DNA of 64,000 nucleotides from Lolium rigidum. Taxonomy: Eukaryota > Streptophyta > Magnoliopsida > Poales > Poaceae. This document shows, one piece after another, positions 34,481-44,936 of this stretch; positions within the stretch are counted from its first letter, which is position 1; every line of letters begins with the position of its first letter. The stretch spans positions 219,875,837 to 219,939,836 of the forward strand of contig NC_061514.1 in assembly GCF_022539505.1 (NCBI RefSeq), in the 5' to 3' direction. The translations under genes and the position numbers were made by a program. The notes below the pieces were generated by a model that saw nothing but the letters and a program-made list of their open reading frames with translations, was not told the DNA's origin and did no database searches.

Positions 34481-34855
34481 AACGTTTGAAACCAAAACCA
34501 CAACTCTTCATGCATGCTTGACTTCATAAGACAGAGTTTAGCTAGGGTTAGGGGGTAGATACATGATTTTCCTGGTTTGGATATGTCTAGACCTTGTTTA
34601 TCAACTTAATTGAATGCTTACTATATGACATAAGAAGACTACGTGCCTTGGTTTTTCATTTTTTCATTTTTTAAAAAAAATTATGCCCATTTGAATCTTG
34701 GTCAAATCCTAGGTTTGACCATGGTTTAAACAAGTTTAAATCAAGAATATGAAAAATTAAGAATCTATCCTTCTTAGTCACTCCAAAATGTAGCTCTTGG
34801 GAGGGTTTTTGAAATTTCCATGTTTGAAACCAAAAACCACTTCTCTTCATGCATC
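34481..34855 (-). repeat. Inverted monomer
   Basis: One monomer in minus orientation (CTTCATAAGACAGAGTTTAG, GACCTTGTTTATCAACTT, GAAATTTCCATGTTTGAAAC). It meets a plus-strand monomer head to head at 34856. Confidence 0.85.
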
Positions 34856-36330
34856 CTGTGGTTTTGGGTTTCAAACATGGAAATTTCAAGAACCTCCCAA
34901 AAACTTCATTTTAGACTGACTAAGAAGGATACAAGCTTCCCTTTTCATTTTCATGTTCTAAACTTGTTTAAATCCTGGTCAAACCAAAGATTCAAATATA
35001 TGGGTATAAAATTCAAAAAAAAATAGAAAAATAAAAAAACCAAAGCACATAGCATTCTTATGTCATATAGTAAGCATTAAAGTTGATAAACAAGGTCTAG
35101 ACATATTCAAACCATAAAAAATCATGTATATATCTACCCCTAACCCTAAACTCTGTCTTATGAAGTCAAGCATGCATTAAGAGAATTGGTTTTTGGTTTC
35201 AAACATGGATATTTAGAAAACCCTCCCAAGAGCTAAATTTTGGAGTGACTAAGAAGGATAGATGCTTAATTTTTCATATTCATGATTTAAACTTGTTCAA
35301 ATCTTGGTCAAACCTAGGATTTGACCAAGATTCAAATGGGCCTAAAAATTCAAAAAAATTCAAATTTTTTTGAAAAACCAAGGTCTTCTTATGTCATATA
35401 GTAAGCATTCAATTAAGATGATAAACAAGGTCTAGACATATTCAAACAAGAAAAATCATGTATCTACCACCTAACCCTAAACTTTGTTTCATGAAGTCAA
35501 GCATGAAGATATGTGGTTTTTGGTTTCGAACATGGAAATTTCAAAAACCCTCCCAAGAGCTTCATTTTAAAGTGACTAAGAAGCATACATGCTTACTTTT
35601 TCATATTCATGTTTTAAACTTATTCAAATCTTGGTGAAACCAAGGATTTGACCAAGATTCAAATGGGTATACAAATTCAAAAAAAACAAGGTCTTCTTAT
35701 GTTATATAGTAAGCATTCAATTAAGTTGATAAACAAGGTCTAGACATATTCAAACCAGGAAAATCATGTATCTACCCCTAACCCTAAACTCTGTCTTATG
35801 AAGTCAAGCATGCATGAAGAGAAGTGGTTTTTGGTTTCAAACATGGAAATTTCAAAAACCCTCCCAAGAGCTACATTTTGGAGTGACTAAGAAGGATAGA
35901 TGCTTAATTTTTCATACAGTAAGCATTCAATTAAGTTGATAAACAAGGTCTAGACATATTCAAGCCAGAGAAATCATGTATCTACCCCCTAACCCTAAAC
36001 TTTGTCTCATGAAGTCAAGCATGATGATATGTGGTTTTTGGTTTCAAACATGGAAATTTCAAAAACCCTCCCAAGAGCTTCATTTTGAAGTGATTAATTA
36101 AGAAGCATACATGCATGCTTACTTTTTCATATTCATGTTTTAAACTTATTCAAATCTTGGTGAAACCTAGGATTTGACCAAGATTCAAATCCGTATAAAA
36201 ATTTAAAAATAAAATAAAAAAACAAGGTCTTCTTATGTTATATAGTAGGCATTCAATTAAGTTGATAAACAAGGTCTAGACATATTCAAAGAAGAAAAAT
36301 CATGCATGTATCTACCCCTAACCCTAAGCA
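34856..36330 (+). repeat. Tandem array C of about 330-bp monomers
   Basis: Landmarks near 34866, 35188, 35515, 35823 and 36038 give spacings of 322, 327, 308 and 215. Monomers alternate CCTCCCAAAAACTTCATTTT and CCTCCCAAGAGCTACATTTT variants. The array ends after CTACCCCTAACCCTAAGCA. Confidence 0.88.
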
Positions 36331-36548
36331 TGTATCTCGTTGTTTGCCCTATGATACAATATCTACCTATGTTACACTAATCTCCTCTCTCCTACTTAAT
36401 TAGCTGCCACATCAGCAGTTTTGTGGGACCAATGTGTATGATACTAGCACTATCATGTGGGTACCTAAATCTCGAGTCAAAGTTTGACACGAAACCGATG
36501 TGGACTTTATTAATGGTGGAAGGGAGTAACAATCATAAGCACATTATT
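36331..36548. other. MITE-like unassigned sequence
   Basis: Contains CCTATGATACAATATCTACC and CCACATCAGCAG wording common in short grass elements, and ends with GGTGGAAGGGAGTA, which could be a decayed Stowaway end. No matched inverted termini could be paired, so no class is given. Confidence 0.35.
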
Positions 36549-38360
36549 ATTATTGATTGAACAACATTTTATTTGATGTGCCATAAGAAGTTTAGAAACT
36601 CCTAGCCCCTGGAGGTGGCGTTTTGGCACACGCGTGCATATGCACCCATTATTTAAAATAATAATAAAACAATTATATAAATGTTAAAAAAATTTGACAT
36701 AATTTTTTTGGTATACATTGTGACATCCTATGTTCGTTCATAAGTTTTCGTGGAAAAACAACATTTTGTGTGGTGTGTACAAAAAAGGCAGAAATTGTAC
36801 TGTACGTAGTCGTGTTACAGCATCAAAATTTGTCTTTTTTACAGGAGCCGCATAATTTTTTTAAAAAAAACTTATGTACCAACATAAAATGTTTAGATAT
36901 ACATGTAATATTTTAGTTTAGAATTTTTTTGACACTTTGAAATGTGGATTCACATAATGGATTCCTCTACCTCGACCCCCTTGGATTTCTGAACAGACTT
37001 ACAGTACTACTAGTAGGGCCTACTATTTTTTATTATTATTACCTACTGCAGCCAAAATTTAATCTCATCGAGCGGTAAAATTCCCCGCCAACGCTCAAAT
37101 ATCTCGCGCCGCAAAGTTTCAGATCTGCGAATATTTTTTTCCCTCAAAAGAAGGACTGCAAAATTCCCTTTTTCTCCTCTATCGCCCAGCTTCGCCCTAG
37201 TTTCGCCCGCAAGCCCTCAGAGAAACCGCCACTCTTACCTACCTACCACCTTCACGGCCGCCGCACCGGAAAATCACCGCCGCACTTCGCCGTTCAAGCT
37301 GCCACGGCTTCAAACCTCGAGGCTGCCCTATCCGCTTGATCCGTACCTACTCCGGCGTCCGCTGCACCGTATCTCGTTCGCCGACTCTATCGACCACCGC
37401 ACCTGACCAGCTTCGTCGACACCGACGTCCCCGTGCACTGCACATCATCTGCTTCACCGACCTTCTACTTCGGCCGGCGCGCTGAACACTTCATCGACCG
37501 CCCAGCATGTCCTTCTCCGACCCCTGATGTCTACGGGTGCTTCTATTCTTGTAGACAGTGCTGGGCCTCCAAGAGCAGAGGTTTGTAGAACAGCAGCAAG
37601 TTTCCCTTAAGTGGATCACCCAAGGTTTATCGAACTCGGGGAGGAAGAGGTCAAAGATATCCCTCTCATGCAACCCTGCAACCACAAAGCAAGAAGTCTC
37701 TTGTGTCCCCAACACACCTAATAGGTGCACTAGTTCGGCGAAGAGATAGTGAAATACAGGTGGTATGAATATATATAAGCAGTAGCAACGGCACTAGAAA
37801 AGTGCTTTGCCCAGGAGAGTAAACAAGCAGTAGTAACGCAGCAATAGTAACGCAATAAAACAGTAAACAAGCAGTGATAGCAGTATTTAGGAACAAGGCC
37901 TAGGGATTAGACTTTCACTAGTGGACACTCTCAACTTTGATCACATAACAGAATAGATAAATGCATACTCTACACTCTTTTGTTGGATGATGAACACCAT
38001 TGCGTAGGATTACACGAACCCTCAATGCCGGAGTTAACAAGCTCCACAATATTCAATGTTCATATTTAAATAACCTTAGAGTGCATGAAAGATCAACACG
38101 ACTAAACCAAGTACTAACATAGCATGCACATCTGTCACCTTCACACTATGTAGGAGGAATAGATCACATCAATACCATCATAGCAATAGTTAACTTCATA
38201 ATCTACAAGAGATCATAATCATAGCCTACGCCAAGTACTAACACGGATGCACACACTGTCACCATTACACCGTGCAGGAGGAATAAACTACTTTAATAAC
38301 ATCACTAGAGTAGCACACAGATAAATTGTGATACAAAACACATTGCAATCATAAAGAGAT
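36549..38360 (+). repeat. Tandem segmental duplication, copy 1 (1812 bp)
   Basis: Copy 1 matches 38361-40676 at an initial offset of 1812. It contains a gene-like 5' region (36960-37519), the target site ACCCC (37520-37524) and the first 836 bp of a minus-strand LTR. The junction at 38360/38361 joins LTR sequence (ATAAAGAGAT) to ATTATTGATTGAAC with only about 2 bp of microhomology. Copies differ by roughly one base per hundred in the parts compared by eye. Confidence 0.9.
36960..37519 (+). other. Promoter and first-exon-like region, copy 1
   Basis: GC content rises sharply after AATCTCATCGAGCGGTAAAA (37071) with TTCCCCGCC, then CTTTTTCTCCTCTATCGCCC and a C-rich, CACCGCACCGG-type leader. It looks like the 5' end of a transcribed plant sequence. 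No long frame from a credible start is present. The same style and wording recur at 57234-57780, and its continuation after the retrotransposon is at 46638. Copy 2 is 39265-39832. Confidence 0.5.
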
Positions 38361-38362
38361 AT
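37525..38362 (-). mobile_element. Partial LTR copied by the tandem duplication
   Basis: TGATGTCTACGGGTGCTTCT to CATAAAGAGATAT, the outer 838 bp of the 3' LTR of the minus-strand element whose full copy is 39838-41545. It ends abruptly at the duplication junction, not at an LTR end. Confidence 0.9.
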
Positions 38363-40676
38363 TATTGATTGAACAACATTTTATTTGATGTGCCATAAGA
38401 AGTTTAGAAACTCCTAGCCCCTGGAGGTGGCGTTTTGGCACACGCGTGCATATGCACCCATTATTGAAAATAATAAAAAAACAATTATATAAATGTTAAA
38501 AAATCTGACATAATTTTTTTGGTATACATTGTGACATCCTATGTTCGTTCATAAGTTTTCGTGGAAAAACAACATTTTGTGTGGTGTGTACAAAAAAGGC
38601 AGAAATTGTACTGTACGTAGTCGTGTTACAGCATCAAAATTTGTCTTTTTTACAGGAGCCGCATAATTTTTTTATAAAAAACTTATGTACCAACATCAAT
38701 GTTCAAGAAATCATTTATCTTAACTTATCGGTCAGACTTAACATGAAGATTAATCGCTTATCGGCTGATTAATCGATTTTATCGGTCAGCCATTTATCGG
38801 CTTATTTTTATATAAATCCTAATTTTTGACACTAAATTCTCTATAATATGTTACGAAAAAAATAATATTTGAGCATTGCACATAAGTATTACCTTGATTC
38901 CTTCCATTTGAGTAAATAATAATGGAAATTTTGAGTTAATGCATAATTCTACAAAACCATATGACGAAAATATTGACAGCCATACAAAATTTCATTAAAA
39001 TTTCACTAACAACTAGCCGAAATATCGGCCGTGAGATTGAAAATCGGGCGAAATATCGGCTCTCATGCAGAAAATCAGCCAAAATATCGGTGGAGCGATA
39101 AACTGGACGATATGCTAAAATCTTATCGGTTACCACCCGATTCACGTTAAATCGGCCGATAAATCGGTATCTCGGCCGATTTTTTGAACAGTGACCAACA
39201 TAAAATGTTTAGATATACATGTAATATTTTAGTTTAGAATTTTTTGACACTTTGAAATGTGGATTCACATAATGGATTCCTCTACCTCGACCCCCTTGGA
39301 TTCCTGAACAGACTTACAGTACTACTAGTAGGGCCTACTATTTTTTATTATTATTACCTACTGCAGCCAAAATTTAATCTCATCGAGCGGTAAAATTCCC
39401 GCCAACGCCCAAATATCTCGCGCCGCAAAGTTTCAGATCTGCAAATATTTTTTCCCTCAAAAGAAGGACTGCAAAATTCCCTTTTTCTCCTCTATCGCCC
39501 AGCTTCGCCCTAGTTTCGCCCGCAAGCCCTCAGAGAAACCGCCACTCTTACCTACCTCCCACCTTCACGGCCGCCGCACCGGAAAATCACCGCCGCACTT
39601 CGCCGTTCAAGCTGCCACGGCTTCAAACCTCGAGGATGCCCTATCCGCTTGATCCGTACCTACTCCGGCGTCCGCCGCACCGTATCTCGTTCGCCGACTC
39701 TATCGACCACCGCACCTGACCAGCTTCGTCGACACCGACGTCCCCGTGCATTGCACATCATCTGCTTCACCGACCTTCTACTTCGGCCGGCGCGCCGAAC
39801 ACTTCATCGACCGCCCAGCATGTCCTTCTCCGACCCCTGATGTCTACGGGTGCTTCTATTCTTGTAGACAGTGCTGGGCCTCCAAGAGCAGAGGTTTGTA
39901 GAACAGCAGCAAGTTTCCCTTAAGTGGATCACCCAAGGTTTATCGAACTCAGGGAGGAAGAGGTCAAAGATATCCCTCTCATGCAACCCTGCAACCACAA
40001 AGCAAGAAGTCTCTTGTGTCCCCAACACACCTAATAGGTGCACTAGTTCGGCGAAGAGATAGTGAAATACAGGTGGTATGAATATATATAAGCAGTAGCA
40101 ACGGCACCAGAAAAGTGCTTTGCCCAGGAGAGTAAACAAGCAGTAGTAACGCAGCAATAGTAACACAATAAAACAGTAAACAAGCAGTGATAGCAGTATT
40201 TAGGAACAAGGCCTAGGGATTAGACTTTCACTAGTGGACACTCTCAACTTTGATCACATAACAAAATAGATAAATGCATACTCTACACTCTTTTGTTGGA
40301 TGATGAACACCATTGCGTAGGATTACACGAACCCTCAATGCCGGAGTTAACAAGCTCCACAATATTCAATGTTCATATTTAAATAACCTTAGAGTGCATG
40401 AAAGATCAACACGACTAAACCAAGTACTAACATAGCATGCACACTTGTCACCTTCACACTATGTAGGAGGAATAGATCACATCAATACCATCATAGCAAT
40501 AGTTAACTTCATAATCTACAAGAGATCATAATCATAGCCTACGCCAAGTACTAACACGGATGCACACACTTGTCACCATTACACCGTGCGGGAGGAATAA
40601 ACTACTTTAATAACATCACTAGAGTAGCACACGGATAAATTGTGATACAAAACACATTGCAATCATAAAGAGATAT
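38361..40676 (+). repeat. Tandem segmental duplication, copy 2 with hAT insertion
   Basis: Repeats 36549-38362 with 505 extra bases (element plus one target duplication) at 38697-39201. Its right part is continuous with the full LTR of the minus-strand element. Confidence 0.9.
38697..39193. mobile_element. hAT-type non-autonomous element, 497 bp
   Basis: Termini CAATGTTCAAGAAATC and, on the opposite strand, CACTGTTCAAAAAATC form inverted repeats. The 8-bp target duplication ACCAACAT is present at 38689-38696 and 39194-39201, as hAT elements make. The undisturbed single ACCAACAT is seen in duplication copy 1 at 36878-36885. The interior has many TTATCGG/CCGATAA words (AATCGGCCGATAAATCGG) and no transposase. 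Confidence 0.92.
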
Positions 40677-41545
40677 AAATAAGCACTTCACTATGCCATT
40701 CATAACGGTGAATAAGTATTACGTGAAATATAGCCTAAGAGACCCACACGGTGCACACACTCGTCACCTTTACACACGTGGGACAAGGAGTCTCCGGAGA
40801 TCACATAAGTAAAACCCACTTGACTAGCATAATGACATCTAGATTACAAGCATCATCATATGAATCTCAATCATGTAAGGCAGCTCATGAGATTATTGTA
40901 TTGAAGTACATAGGAGAGAGATGAACCACATAGCTACCGGTACAGCCCCGAGCCTCGATGGAGAACTACTCCCTCCTCATGGGAGACAGCAGCGTTGATG
41001 AAGATGGCGGTGGTGTCGATGGAGGAGCCTTCTGGGGGCACTTCCCCGTCCCGGCGGCGTGCCGGAACAGAGACTCCTATCCCCCAGATCTTGGCTTCGC
41101 GATGGCGGCGGCTCTGGAAGGTTTCTCGTACCGTGGCTTTTTCGTCTCGTGGTTTTAGATCCAGGGGCTTTATATAGGCGAAGAGGCGGCGTCAGAAGGT
41201 CGAAGGGGCGCCGACACTATAGGGGGGCGCAGGCCCCCCCTTGGCCGCGCCGGCCTAGGGTTTGGTGGGCCTGTGCCCCCTCTCTGGCGGTTCTCGTGTG
41301 TTCTGGATGCTTCCGGGAAAAATAGGAACCTGGGCGTTGATTTCGTCCAATTCCGAGAATATTTCTTTACTAGGATTTCTGAAACCAAAAACAGCAGAAA
41401 ACAAGAACTGGCACTTCGGCATCTTGTTAATAGGTTAGTTCCAGAAAATGCACGAATATGACATAAAATGTGCATATAACATGTAGATATCATCAATAAT
41501 GTGGCATGGAACATAAGAAGTTATCGATACGTCGGAGACGTATCA
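39838..41545 (-). repeat. 3' LTR of the minus-strand element
   Basis: 1708 bp, TGATGTCTACGGGTGC to GGAGACGTATCA on the plus strand. On the minus strand it opens TGATACGTCTCCGACG and has a TATATAAAGC box near 41170-41180 next to a GC-rich part. The outer 838 bp are duplicated at 37525. Confidence 0.9.
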
Positions 41546-43870
41546 GCATCCCCAAGCTTAGTTCTGCTCGTCCCGAGCGAGTAAACGATAACAAAGATAA
41601 TTTCTGGAGTGACATGCCATCATAACCTTGATCATACTATTGTAAGCATATGTAATGAATGCAGCGATCAAAACAATGGTAATGACATGAGTAAACAAAT
41701 GAATCATAAAGCAAAGACTTTTCATGAATAGTACTTCAAGACAAGCATCAATAAGTCTTGCATAAGAGTTAACTCATAAAGCAATAAATCAAAGTAAAGG
41801 TATTGAAGCAACACAAAGGAAGATTAAGTTTCAGCGGTTGCTTTCAACTTATAACATGTATATCTCATGGATAATTGTCAACATAGAGTAATATAACAAG
41901 TGCAATATGCAAGTATGTAGGAATCAATGCACAGTTCACACAAATGTTTGCTTCTTGAGGTGGAGAGAAATAGGTGAACTGACTCAACATAAAAGTAAAA
42001 AGAATGGTCCTTCAAAGAGGAAAGCATCGATTGCTATATTTGTGCTAGAGCTTTTATTTTGAAAACATGAAACAATTTTGTCAACGGTAGTAATAAAGCA
42101 TATGAGTTATGTAAATTATATCTTACAAGTTGCAAGCCTCATGCATAGTATACTAATAATGCCCGCACCTTGTCCTAATTAGCTTGGACTACCGGATCAT
42201 CGCAATACACATGTTTTAACCAAGTGTCACAATGGGGTACCTCCATGCCGCCTGTACAAAGGTCTAAGGAGAAAGCTCGCATTTTGGATTTCTCGCTTTT
42301 GATTATTCTCAACTTAGACATCCATACCGGGACAACATGGACAACAGATAATGGACTCCTCTTTAATGCATAAGCATGTGGCAACAATTAGTGTTCTGAT
42401 ATGAGATTGAGGATATATGTCCAAAACTGAAACTTCCACCATGAATCATGGCTTTAGTTAGCGGCCCAATGTTCTTCTCTAACAATATGCATGCTCCAAC
42501 CATTAAGGTGGTAGATCTCTCTTACTTCAGACAAGACGGACATGCATAGCAACTCACATGATATTCAACAAATAATAGTTGATGGCATCCCCAGAAGCAT
42601 GGTTATCGCACAACAAGCAACTTAATAAGAGATAAAGTGCATAAGTACATATTCAATACCACAATAGTTTTTAAGCTATTTGTCCCATGAGCTATATATT
42701 GCAAAGGTGAATGACGGAAATTTTAAAGGTAGCACTCAAGCAATTTACTTTGGAATGGCGGAGAAATACCATGTAGTAGGTAGGTATGGTGGACACATAT
42801 GGCATAGTAGTTGGCTCAAGGATTTTGGATGCATGAGAAGTATTCCCTCTCGATACAAGGTTTAGGCTAGCAAGGTTTATTTGAAACAAACATAAGGATG
42901 AACGGTGCAGCAAAACTCACATAAAAGACATATTGTAAACATTATAAGACTCTACACCGTCTTCCTTGTTGTTCAAAACTCAATACTAGAAATTATCTAG
43001 ACTTTAGAGAGACCAAATATGCAAACCAAATTAGCAAGCTCTAAGTGTTTCTTCATTAATGGGTGCAAAGTATATGATGCAAGAGCTTAAACATGAGCAC
43101 AACAATTGCCAAGTATCAAATTATTCAAGACATTTAAGAATTACTACATGTAGCATTTCCCGATTCCAACCATATAACAATTTAACGAAGAAGATTCAAC
43201 CTTCACCATGAATACTATGAGTAAAGCCTAAGGACATACTTGTCCATATGCAACAGCGGAGCGTGTCTCTCTCCCATACAGTGAATGCTAGGATCCATTT
43301 TATTCAAACAAAACAAAAACAAAAACAAACCGACGCTCCAAGCAAAGTACATAAGATGTGACGGAATAAAAATATAGTTTCAGGGGAGGAACCCGATAAT
43401 GTTGTCGATGAAGAAGGGGATGCCTTGGGCATCCCCAAGCTTAGATGCTTGAGTCTTCTTGAAATATGCAGGGATGAACCACGGGGCATCCCCAAGCTTA
43501 GAGCTTTCACTCTCCTTGATCATAGTATATCATCCTCCTCTCTTGACCCTTGAAAACTTCCTCCACACCAAACTCAAAGCAAACTCATTAGAGGGTTAGT
43601 GTACAATAAAAATTAACATGTTCAGAGGTGACACAATCATTCTTAACACTTCTGGACATTGCATAAAGCTACTGGACATTAATGGATCAAAGAAATTCAT
43701 CCAACATAGCAAAAGAGGCAATGCGAAATAAAAGGCAGAATCTGTCAAAACAGAACAGTCCGTAAAGATGGATTTTATTGAGGCACCAGACTTGCTCAAA
43801 TGAAAATGCCCAAATTGAATGAAAGTTGCGTACATATCTGAGGATCACGCACGTAGATTGGCTTAATTTT
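41546..43870 (-). other. Non-coding 3' interior shared with the other Athila-lineage element
   Basis: Read on the minus strand it matches about 22840-25230, including the three AAGCTTGGGGATGC words (near 43495, 43435 and 41548). No supportable frame. Confidence 0.8.
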
Positions 43871-44134
43871 CTGAGCTACCTACAGGGAGGCAGGTCGAAA
43901 TTCGTGACAGCAAAGAAATTTGAAACTGCGCAGTAATCCAAATCTAGTATGAACTTTACTATCAAAGACTTTACTTGGCACAACAAAACACAAAACTAAG
44001 ATAAGGAGAGGTTGCTACAGTAGTAACAACTTCCAAGACTCAAATACAAAATAAAAGTACTGTAGCAAAATAAACACATGGGTTATCTCCCAAGAAGTTC
44101 TTTCTTTATAGCCATTAAGATGGGCTCAGCAGTT

Positions 44135-44776
44135 TTAATGATGCACTCGCAAGAAATAGTATTTGAAGAAAAAGAGAGCATCAAGAAGCAAATCCAAAAC
44201 ATATTTAAGTCTAACATGCTTCCTATGCATAGGAATCTTGTAAATAAACATGTTCATGAAGAGCAAAGTAACAAGCATAGGAAGATAAAACAAGTGTAGC
44301 TTCAAAAATTTCAGCACATAGAGAGGCATTTTAGTGACATGAAAATTTCTACAACCATATTTTCCTCTCTCATAATAACTTTCAGTAGTATCATGAGCAA
44401 ACTCAACAATATAACTATCACATAAAGCATTCTTATCATGGGTCTCATGCATAAAATTATTACTCTCCACATAAGCATAGTCAATTTTATTAGTTGTAGT
44501 GGGAGCAAATTCAACAAAGTAGCTATCATTATTATTCTCATCATCAAATATAGGAGGCAAAGTATCATCAAAGTAAATTTTCTCCTCAATGCTTGGGGGA
44601 CTAAAAATATCATGCTCATCAACACCAGCTTCCCCAAGCTTAGAATTTTCCATATCATTAGCAACAATGGTATTCAAAGTATTCATGCTAATATGTTCCA
44701 TGGGTTTTTTAATTTTCGCATCAGACCATCCATGTCTTAAATCAGGAAATAGAATAAGAAGCTCATTGTTGTCCAT
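44135..44776 (-). CDS. Element-encoded 213-residue protein of unknown function
   Basis: The frame starts MDNNELLILFPDLRHGWSDA at 44776 and ends at 44135. It follows the primer site by about 130 bp on the minus strand, the place where gag would normally begin, but no gag domain is present. The N-terminal 130 residues are acidic and Asn-rich with repeats of the type DSYFVEFAPTTT and DSYIVEFAHDTT. The C-terminal part (from about residue 150) is hydrophobic and could hold one or two membrane-spanning or misfolded segments. It may be a decayed remnant of the region between gag and the 3' end in a fuller relative. Whether it is translated is unknown. Confidence 0.5.
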   Translation of the reverse strand: MDNNELLILFPDLRHGWSDAKIKKPMEHISMNTLNTIVANDMENSKLGEAGVDEHDIFSPPSIEEKIYFDDTLPPIFDDENNNDSYFVEFAPTTTNKIDYAYVESNNFMHETHDKNALCDSYIVEFAHDTTESYYERGKYGCRNFHVTKMPLYVLKFLKLHLFYLPMLVTLLFMNMFIYKIPMHRKHVRLKYVLDLLLDALFFFKYYFLRVHH

Positions 44777-44908
44777 TATGCCAAACTAGTGTAAACAAGA
44801 AACAAAAAGATGCAATTGCAGGATCTAAAGGAAATAGCTTCGAGTACTTACAACGGCGAAAATAGCTTAGTAGCCGAGATCCGGAGTGTGAGTACCTTTT
44901 ACCTTTCC

Positions 44909-44926
44909 TCCCCGACAACGGCGCCG
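44909..44926 (-). other. tRNA-Asp-type primer site of the minus-strand element
   Basis: Plus strand TCCCCGACAACGGCGCCG; the complement reads CGGCGCCGTTGTCGGGGA, about ten bases inside the 5' LTR. The first base differs from the usual TGGCGCC. Confidence 0.8.
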
Positions 44927-44936
44927 GAGAATAGCT

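Noticed and set aside
16430..36320. True telomeric tract
   Set aside because: Only one or two telomere-like units occur per 330-bp monomer, so this is not a telomere.
37531..37896. 63-76-codon frames inside the LTR copies, such as those at 37558, 39871 and 45000
   Set aside because: Same LTR sequence repeated three times on either strand; no known LTR-encoded protein.
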